Notes under the pieces: generated by a model
The model's input: only the letters and a program-made list of their open reading frames with translations
Database searches by the model: none
What the model was told of the DNA's origin: nothing
Translations under genes and position numbers: made by a program
DNA from: Acinetobacter sp. ANC 4204
GTDB lineage: Bacteria > Pseudomonadota > Gammaproteobacteria > Pseudomonadales > Moraxellaceae
Assembly (NCBI RefSeq): GCF_002135205.1
Contig: NZ_NEFZ01000001.1
Location: 620,001-684,000, forward strand
Direction of reading: 5' to 3'
DNA length: 64,000 nt
In this document: positions 58,434-64,000 of the stretch, piece after piece
Numbering within the stretch: the first letter of the stretch is position 1
Layout of the letters: every line of letters begins with the position of its first letter

Positions 58434-59312
58434 ATGCGCATGACTTTACGCCAGTTGGCGGTTTTTGTAGCAGTTGCTCAAGAAGGCACAGTAACCAAAG
58501 CCAGTGATGCGGTTCGACTTACCCAGAGTGCTGCGAGTATGGCTTTAGCAGATCTAGAAGACGGTTTGGGGGCTCCTTTATTTGACCGTCTAGGTAAGCG
58601 TCTTCAACTCAATGATTTGGGTCGTTTCCTGCTGCCACAAGCTTTAGAAATTTTGGGTCGCTGTGATGCTTTCGAGCAGGCCGCTAAAGGTGAGTTACAA
58701 AGCATTGATTTACGTTTAGGTGCAACCCTGACCATCAGTGACTACCTCATGCCTGACCTGATGGCTGACTTCTTACAAATTCAACCTCAAGCCCATTTAC
58801 AGCTACAAGTTGGTAATACCCGTCAAATGATTGAGGCAGTGAATCAGTTCCAACTGGATTTGGCCTTGATTGAAGGCTCTTGTCACTTACCACAACTGCA
58901 ATGCATTCACTGGCGTGACGATGAATTAGCCGTCTGCTGTGCACCCAACCACCCTCTTGCACAACTAGACCGTACTTTGACCGCAGATGACTTTAAATCG
59001 GTCGAGTGGATCTTGCGTGAAGAAGGTTCAGGTACGCGTGAAGTATTTGATAACGCTATTTTGAAAGACTTGCCTGATGCCAATATCCGTCTGACCTTGG
59101 GTCATAATGAAGCGATTTTAAAAATCGTGGCGGGTGGTTTAGGGATGTCCTGTATTTCAAAACTGGCAACGGAACCTTTGCGTGAAAAAGGCCAGTTGGT
59201 GGTACTTGATACACCGTTTTGGTCTCTAACACGTCCACTGTTCATGTTGGTGCATCGTCAGAAGTACCAAGGCCCAGGACTCAAAGCCTTTATGAAGTTT
59301 TGCGAAAAATAA
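58434..59312 (+). CDS. finR: LysR regulator, FinR-like
   Basis: The 292-residue LysR protein has the N-terminal helix-turn-helix LRQLAVFVAVAQEGTVTKASDAVRL and a C-terminal effector domain ending QKYQGPGLKAFMKFCEK. It is divergent from fpr, the layout of the FinR-fpr pair in Pseudomonas putida where FinR is needed for fpr expression under superoxide stress. The gene name rests on this context and similarity, not on a search. Confidence 0.75.
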   Translation: MRMTLRQLAVFVAVAQEGTVTKASDAVRLTQSAASMALADLEDGLGAPLFDRLGKRLQLNDLGRFLLPQALEILGRCDAFEQAAKGELQSIDLRLGATLTISDYLMPDLMADFLQIQPQAHLQLQVGNTRQMIEAVNQFQLDLALIEGSCHLPQLQCIHWRDDELAVCCAPNHPLAQLDRTLTADDFKSVEWILREEGSGTREVFDNAILKDLPDANIRLTLGHNEAILKIVAGGLGMSCISKLATEPLREKGQLVVLDTPFWSLTRPLFMLVHRQKYQGPGLKAFMKFCEK

Positions 59313-59318
59313 CTAAGC

Positions 59319-59344
59319 AAAAAGCACCCGAGGGTGCTTTTTTT
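59319..59344. terminator. Bidirectional terminator between finR and the CSD-Excalibur gene
   Basis: AAAAAGCACCC / GGGTGCTTTTT with a GA loop serves both convergent genes; the stem is near-perfect. Confidence 0.88.
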
Positions 59345-60074
59345 ATTTCCCAAATTGGCGCTCACAAGGCTCACCATCATTGTTCCCATCCATTTTGGTA
59401 TTTGGACAGTTCCTTAAGAAGTAAAGCGCTTCTTCATAGGAACGCATTTGGGAGCCATGAGTTCGTCCATCGCATTTGAACTTTCCTGTGCTGACAGGTA
59501 AACGACCATTTTGTTTATCAATGCTCTGCGTCACACGTTCTGAGCGAGGTTGATTGGTTTGATGTAGCTCAGCATCTAAGTTTTGTTTACCTTGCTCTGT
59601 AAGCACCTGATCAGGTAACTCACCTAAAGCCTTACGTTGTTCTTCTACAATCTGCTGTTGCTCAAGCATCAATTGCTCAGCTTTATGCTGTTTTTCGATA
59701 GTATAGCTTTGATATTTGCCATAAGTCAGAAATCCCAACACTGCAATCACAATTACACCGATCACGGTAATGATCGTACTTTTATGTCCTGCCTTGTTAT
59801 AGCGAACAGATGAGTTACTCGGTCTTACTTTTTTCTTTAACTCACCTAATTTTTGAGTTTCTGTTGGATGATTCAACCGCTGGATATTTCCAGCCTTAAA
59901 CTTGCCTTGATCTTCCACAATCATAAACTGCAACGCTTCACCAATCTTGGGTTCAATGTTGTTCTGTGGCAAATCTTTGATATGAAAAAACACATCATCA
60001 ACATCCCCGTCTACTTCAATAAAACCAAAACCACGTGAGGGGCTAAAGCTTTTGATTTTCCCGTTCAGAAACAT
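59343..60074 (-). CDS. Cold-shock/TM/Excalibur fusion protein
   Basis: The 243-residue protein has an N-terminal cold-shock domain (RGFGFIEVDG and DVFFHIKDLP are the RNA-binding motifs), a basic linker, one membrane helix near residue 105 (IITVIGVIVIAVLGFLTY), a helical stretch and a C-terminal Excalibur domain (FKCDGRTHGSQMRSYEEALY, then NTKMDGNNDGEPCE). The Excalibur DxDxDGxxCE calcium motif is intact. In the family pattern that I recall, cysteines stand at the G of THG and the Y of RSY; both are absent here. It would put a nucleic-acid domain in the cytoplasm and a calcium domain in the periplasm. Function is not known. Confidence 0.8.
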   Translation of the reverse strand: MFLNGKIKSFSPSRGFGFIEVDGDVDDVFFHIKDLPQNNIEPKIGEALQFMIVEDQGKFKAGNIQRLNHPTETQKLGELKKKVRPSNSSVRYNKAGHKSTIITVIGVIVIAVLGFLTYGKYQSYTIEKQHKAEQLMLEQQQIVEEQRKALGELPDQVLTEQGKQNLDAELHQTNQPRSERVTQSIDKQNGRLPVSTGKFKCDGRTHGSQMRSYEEALYFLRNCPNTKMDGNNDGEPCERQFGK

Positions 60075-60116
60075 AATATGCGCTAATCAACTGTATTTTC
60101 GAGTATTGTAATCAAT

Positions 60117-60141
60117 AAAAAAGAGGCTAAAAAGCCTCTTT
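60117..60141 (-). terminator. Terminator of the cold-shock protein gene
   Basis: AAGAGGCT / AGCCTCTT with an AAA loop and an A run on the left forms a minus-strand terminator. It lies between the cold-shock gene and the CSD-Excalibur gene. Confidence 0.75.
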
Positions 60142-60195
60142 CAATCAAAATAAGCAGATTAATTTTGCAGCATGTGCATACTCAATTTACCCATT

Positions 60196-60489
60196 TTAAC
60201 GTCTGAAATTAGACAATAAATCTGTGGTAATCGACTTATTGTGGCTTGAGACTTTCGATTTCTTAGCTTTGGCAGAGTTGTCTTCAACCCGCTCAATTTT
60301 AATTGCTTTATAGCGATCGCCATTTTCAACCACATTAAACTTTACACGTTCATTGCGTTTCGGCTCACCTGAGTCTGCTGGGAAATCCGAGATATGAAAA
60401 AATACGTCGCCTTCAGGTGAGGAAATAAAACCAAAACCTTTATCCGCATTATATTGCTTCACTTTTCCTTGATATTGTTCAGACTTCAT
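60196..60489 (-). CDS. Cold-shock domain protein
   Basis: The 97-residue protein has a complete cold-shock domain (KGFGFISSPEGDVFFHISDFP, with RNP1 and RNP2) and a basic C-terminal tail of about 30 residues (KAKKSKVSSHNKSITTDL). It is longer than the 70-residue CspA type. It lies upstream of the CSD-Excalibur gene, separated by a terminator, so the two probably arose by duplication of the domain but are expressed apart. Confidence 0.85.
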   Translation of the reverse strand: MKSEQYQGKVKQYNADKGFGFISSPEGDVFFHISDFPADSGEPKRNERVKFNVVENGDRYKAIKIERVEDNSAKAKKSKVSSHNKSITTDLLSNFRR

Positions 60490-60530
60490 TACCCGATCCT
60501 CATCTGTACATGGCTAGATAGCCAGTATAT

Positions 60531-60556
60531 AAAAAAGAGGCTGTGAAAGCCTCCTT
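60531..60556 (-). terminator. Probable terminator of upp
   Basis: AAAGAGGC / GCCTCCTT with a TGTGAAA loop and an A run on the left. The stem has one mismatch, so this is a weak call. Confidence 0.45.
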
Positions 60557-60575
60557 TATGCATTCATTTTAATCA

Positions 60576-61211
60576 TTAATCTTTTTGAACTGAACCAAAG
60601 ATTTTATCGCCCGCATCGCCTAGACCCGGCACGATATAACCATTAGCATTTAAACCTTGGTCGATTGAAGCCGTGAAAATAGTGACATCTGGGTGCGCAT
60701 CATTTACACGTTTAATTCCTTCAGGCGCAGCAACCAATACCATTACACGAATATCTTTACAACCACTTGCTTTCAATACATCAATCGCAGCAACCAACGA
60801 AGACCCTGTTGCAAGCATTGGGTCAATAATCATGGCTAAACGGTTTTGTACATCTGGCACCAATTTTTTGTAATAAGTACGCGCTTCAAGCGTTTCTTCA
60901 TCGCGCTCTAAACCCAATACAGATACTTTTGCACTTGGAATCAGGTTTAAGAAACCATCCAACATACCAATACCCGCACGTAAAATAGGCACAACCGTAA
61001 TTTTTTTACCCACAATACGATCTACGATGACTTTACCATTCCAACCATCAATTTCATGATCACACACAGGTAAATCTTTAGTTGCTTCATAGGTCAACAG
61101 CATAGTCACTTCTTGAGCCAGCTCGCGAAAGTTTTTCGTGCTGATATCTGCACGACGAAGAAGACCAAGCTTATGACGAATCAACGGATGACAAATTTCA
61201 TGGATAGCCAC
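60576..61211 (-). CDS. upp: Uracil phosphoribosyltransferase
   Basis: Upp makes UMP from uracil and PRPP. The 211-residue enzyme has [18 protein letters not shown] at the start, [14 protein letters not shown] and [18 protein letters not shown] with the PRPP loop. GTG at 61211 is chosen because seven residues before HPL match E. coli Upp in length; the frame stays open to 61292, but only by reading through the nuo terminator. It is not next to uraA here. Confidence 0.93.
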   Translation of the reverse strand: MAIHEICHPLIRHKLGLLRRADISTKNFRELAQEVTMLLTYEATKDLPVCDHEIDGWNGKVIVDRIVGKKITVVPILRAGIGMLDGFLNLIPSAKVSVLGLERDEETLEARTYYKKLVPDVQNRLAMIIDPMLATGSSLVAAIDVLKASGCKDIRVMVLVAAPEGIKRVNDAHPDVTIFTASIDQGLNANGYIVPGLGDAGDKIFGSVQKD

Positions 61212-61278
61212 GGGAGAGCACCTAAAAGGTAAAATAAAATTCCTGACATTATAAAGCTTTTTATCGTGCGATAAAAAC

Positions 61279-61311
61279 AAAAAAGCCCCCAATTGATGGA
61301 GGCTTTTTTAT
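61279..61311 (-). terminator. Terminator of the nuo operon
   Basis: AAAAAGCCCCC / GGAGGCTTTTT (one C-A mismatch) with an AATTGAT loop lies 23 bp after the nuoN stop, with a T run on the minus strand. Confidence 0.78.
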
Positions 61312-61333
61312 TAAAACAAAACGTTTTGAATGA

Positions 61334-62830
61334 TTAGTGCTGTTGAGAAAGCATAAAGTGGATTGGAGATAAAATCTCAGACTGAAGCGCAAGCTTAATA
61401 ATTGGATCTGGATAGATACCAATCACCAGTACTGCTGCCGCAGCTAAAAGCACCATAATCCCCCCCACTTTTTGACCCCAATGATCCACAGCGTCGACAC
61501 GCGGTGCGTCTGGTGGTGTCATGTACATCACAACCATCACACGGAGATAGTAGTACAGACCAATACCAGAACCAACAATGATCATCGCAGCAAGGAACCA
61601 ATGTTGAGTCGTTACCGCAGCCATCACCACTAGGAACTTACCAATGAAGCCCGCTGTCAATGGAATACCTGCAAGCGATAACATCATCACCGTTAACACT
61701 GCGGTCAACACTGGACGACGCCAGAATAGACCACGGTAATCTGCTAGGCTTTCTGCTTCATCCACGTTGTTATATGGACTAGACATCAATGCAACTGCAC
61801 CGAACGCACCAATTGTAGTTAATACATAAGTGATTACATAAACAGATACGTTTCCAAGGCTTGCATAGGTCATGCTGATTAAACCAATCAACAAGTAACC
61901 AAAGTGCGCAATTGAAGAGTATGCCAAGATACGTTTCAAGTTTACTTGCTTCACTGCAAGGAAGTTACCCACCAAGATTGATAACACTGCAATCACAGTT
62001 AAGATCGTGATGATAGAGTCAACTAGGATTGCACCTGAAGTTAAAATGTAACGTACAAACAGGCCAATTGTTGCGACTTTTGCAGCCGTTGCAAGGAAAG
62101 TTGCAATCGGTGTTGGTGCACCTGCATAAACGTCTGGTGTCCATTTGTGGAATGGCGCTAAAGACAGTTTAAATGCCACAGCAAATACGATGAAACCTAA
62201 ACCTAAAAGCACCATCGGTTGCTGGATGTTTTGCATTAACGCTTGAACATTGTCATAGAACGACATTGAACCTGTGTACGCGTAAATGTAAGCCATACCC
62301 ATCAACAACATTGCCGAAGCGGTTGCTGAAAGCACCAAGTACTTCACACCCGCTTCTAAAGATTTAGAGCGTTGGTGTGTATACGCCAATAAGCCATATA
62401 CAGGAATCGACATCAACTCAAGGCTAATGAAGAACGATGCATAGTGAGAGCTTGCGACCATTAACATTGCACCAGTCACTGATGACAACATTAAGATATA
62501 CAGTTCTTCACGGTTATCTTTATAGGTCTCGATATAGGCATGAGACAAAGTACAGCATGCCAGTGCCGCAATCAAAATGATCACTTGGTATAACAAGGTG
62601 AACGCATCCACCATGAACATACCCATCACGTTTGCTGGTTTAAAAGCCCCACCAAACATTGTGAAAAGCACATAAGCTGCTGCAAGGTTTAAGCCCACAA
62701 CTGATGCTGTTGCAATTAAGTTATGGTTGCGCTTAATTGCAGTAAGAATCATCACGACGATCGTTGTTAAAGCAACGATCATCACAGGAGCTAAAGGCAT
62801 AAGCTCAGAAAATGACATTGTGAAGTTCAT
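61334..62830 (-). CDS. nuoN: NADH-quinone oxidoreductase subunit N
   Basis: NuoN is one of the three antiporter-like membrane subunits of respiratory complex I, which move protons. The 498-residue protein has about 14 membrane helices and conserved lysines in LSLAPFHKWTPDVYAGAPTP and in VKYLVLSATASAMLL. It follows nuoM with a three-base gap and is the last gene of the operon, closed by the terminator at 61279. Confidence 0.96.
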   Translation of the reverse strand: MNFTMSFSELMPLAPVMIVALTTIVVMILTAIKRNHNLIATASVVGLNLAAAYVLFTMFGGAFKPANVMGMFMVDAFTLLYQVIILIAALACCTLSHAYIETYKDNREELYILMLSSVTGAMLMVASSHYASFFISLELMSIPVYGLLAYTHQRSKSLEAGVKYLVLSATASAMLLMGMAYIYAYTGSMSFYDNVQALMQNIQQPMVLLGLGFIVFAVAFKLSLAPFHKWTPDVYAGAPTPIATFLATAAKVATIGLFVRYILTSGAILVDSIITILTVIAVLSILVGNFLAVKQVNLKRILAYSSIAHFGYLLIGLISMTYASLGNVSVYVITYVLTTIGAFGAVALMSSPYNNVDEAESLADYRGLFWRRPVLTAVLTVMMLSLAGIPLTAGFIGKFLVVMAAVTTQHWFLAAMIIVGSGIGLYYYLRVMVVMYMTPPDAPRVDAVDHWGQKVGGIMVLLAAAAVLVIGIYPDPIIKLALQSEILSPIHFMLSQQH

Positions 62831-62833
62831 GAC

Positions 62834-64000
62834 TTATTGCATCTCCACATTTTCGAGTTGAACAGTTGCTTGACTTGCAACATCAACGACTTCTTGTACA
62901 GGAATGTAGCTGTTTGCTAACCACGCCATGCTTGAATTTGAAATATCAAGGAAGCTTTGTGGATATAGACCCAGCCATAACAGACCGAAAGCACAGATTA
63001 ACAAGATCACTACTTCACGCGCATTTAAGTCTTTCAATGGGTTGTTGTAGTGCTGTTGTTGTTCTTCGTTCGGTGTACCAAACAATGCTTTGTGGATCAG
63101 AATCAAGCCATAAAGACCTGCAAATACTAAGCTTACAGCTGCAAGAATAGTAAACACTGGGAATTTTGCATAAGAACCCATCAAGATCAGGAACTCACCA
63201 ATGAAGTTACCTAGACCCGGAATACCTACAAGCGCCGCCACGAAGAACATGAGGAAGAATGCAAGATATGGGAATTGACCACGCATACCGCCCATCAAAC
63301 GCATATCCCGTGTATGAACACGCTCGTACACTTGACCACACATAATGAACAATGCAGCAGATGACAAGCCATGTGCCAACATCATGATCATCAAACCTTG
63401 GAAGGTTAAGATGTTACCTGCGTAAATCGCAAGTAAAACAAAGCCCATGTGTGAAATTGACGTGTACGCAAGTAAACGTTTCATATCGGTTTGCTGGAAA
63501 GCACACCAAGCACCGTAGAAGATACCGATCAAACCAAAAATGATCGCGATATCTGCAAACTGTGCAGAAGCCGCTGGGAAGAATGGAATCACAAAACGAA
63601 GTAGACCGTATGCAGCCGTCTTAATCAAGATACCTGCAAGGTCAACCGAACCCGCTGTAGGTGCTTGTGCATGCGCATCTGGTAACCAGCCGTGTAATGG
63701 GAAAACTGGAAGTTTTACCGCAAAACCGACAAATAAACACAGCATGAATGCATAAGCAACGGTAGGTAATTCTTTGTCTAAAGTGTTGGCTACAGCTAAT
63801 AAGTAGTTGTAATCAAAACCGATCATACCTGTCATCATGTAACCATAAACCACGAGGCCTAGGATACCGATCAACATAATAAGACCAGCGACTTGCGTAT
63901 AGATAAAGAATTTGGTTGCAGCGTAAACACGTGATTTACCTTCTGCCCCTTTATGACCCCAAAGCGCGATCAAGAAGTAGATAGGTACAAGCATCATCTC
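62834..64000 (-). CDS. nuoM: NADH-quinone oxidoreductase subunit M (5' end outside window)
   Basis: NuoM is another antiporter-like proton-moving subunit of complex I. The window shows the last 388 residues; the start lies beyond 64000. Conserved parts are KLPVFPLHGWLPDAHAQAPT with the functional Lys and His, and LLAYTSISHMGFVLLAIYAG. It precedes nuoN, the standard order at the end of the nuo operon. Confidence 0.95.
   Translation of the reverse strand, partial: EMMLVPIYFLIALWGHKGAEGKSRVYAATKFFIYTQVAGLIMLIGILGLVVYGYMMTGMIGFDYNYLLAVANTLDKELPTVAYAFMLCLFVGFAVKLPVFPLHGWLPDAHAQAPTAGSVDLAGILIKTAAYGLLRFVIPFFPAASAQFADIAIIFGLIGIFYGAWCAFQQTDMKRLLAYTSISHMGFVLLAIYAGNILTFQGLMIMMLAHGLSSAALFIMCGQVYERVHTRDMRLMGGMRGQFPYLAFFLMFFVAALVGIPGLGNFIGEFLILMGSYAKFPVFTILAAVSLVFAGLYGLILIHKALFGTPNEEQQQHYNNPLKDLNAREVVILLICAFGLLWLGLYPQSFLDISNSSMAWLANSYIPVQEVVDVASQATVQLENVEMQ

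Noticed and set aside
61212..61292. Upstream extension of upp
   Set aside because: It overlaps the nuo terminator and adds residues absent from the family.

Overview
The window is chromosomal DNA from a gammaproteobacterium of the genus Acinetobacter, probably not A. baumannii itself. The call rests on a complete AdeI-AdeJ-AdeK type efflux operon, an ABZJ_00895-type small membrane protein, the gene order TPR protein-lolB-ispE-tRNA-Gln-prs-rplY-pth shared with Pseudomonas and relatives, and a moderately AT-rich base composition. No insertion sequence, prophage, integron or CRISPR array was found. Most of the window is core genome; the accessory-looking parts are about 35.2-36.8 kb and 54.5-57.5 kb.

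Layout. 0-3.8 kb: rluD (cut by the window edge), bamD and dnaG. 3.8-10.8 kb: hemA diverging from a TPR protein gene, lolB, ispE, four identical tRNA-Gln(UUG) genes, prs, rplY and pth. 10.9-20.2 kb: panD, a two-gene membrane operon (DUF2157/DUF4401 plus GDYxxLxY), an FMN riboswitch with ribB, a LysE-type exporter, a DUF1289 protein, trhO, small membrane proteins, a DedA protein, and a LysR gene diverging from a DUF2798 gene. 20.2-30.1 kb: a UPF0149 protein, an acidic PA3496-like protein, rpoD, ybeD-lipB, an SCP2 protein with an iron alcohol dehydrogenase, an APC permease preceded by a possible 50-codon leader ORF, and a flavodoxin/SDR/HxlR redox cluster. 30.1-35.1 kb: trmL, cysG, serS, a DUF3298 lipoprotein and lolA. 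35.2-36.8 kb: a collagen-like trimeric autotransporter. 36.9-41.0 kb: rplU-rpmA, ispB and a membrane protein of the so-called site-specific recombinase family. 41.1-47.7 kb: a PAP2 phosphatase and adeIJK behind a perfect palindrome. 47.8-54.4 kb: paired YbjQ proteins, an exported agmatine-deiminase-like enzyme, an SDR, an unknown protein and valS. 54.5-57.4 kb: an AT-rich accessory patch with small membrane proteins, two J-domain proteins, a truncated DUF559 gene and an inverted pair of REP-like hairpins. 57.6-64 kb: fpr diverging from a finR-like LysR gene, a cold-shock/Excalibur fusion, a cold-shock protein, upp, nuoN and the 3' part of nuoM.

Much of the content serves the envelope: BamD (outer-membrane protein assembly), LolA and LolB (lipoprotein transport), the efflux pump and the trimeric adhesin. 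Most of the rest is housekeeping: replication, transcription, tRNA charging and modification, ribosomal proteins, cofactors (riboflavin, siroheme, lipoate, haem, pantothenate), isoprenoids and respiration. The items most worth following up are the cold-shock-TM-Excalibur fusion that lacks two expected cysteines, the J-domain/DUF559/REP patch, the palindrome before the PAP2-adeIJK block, the collagen-like autotransporter, and the leader ORF before the APC permease. I did not find a clearly new multi-gene system.
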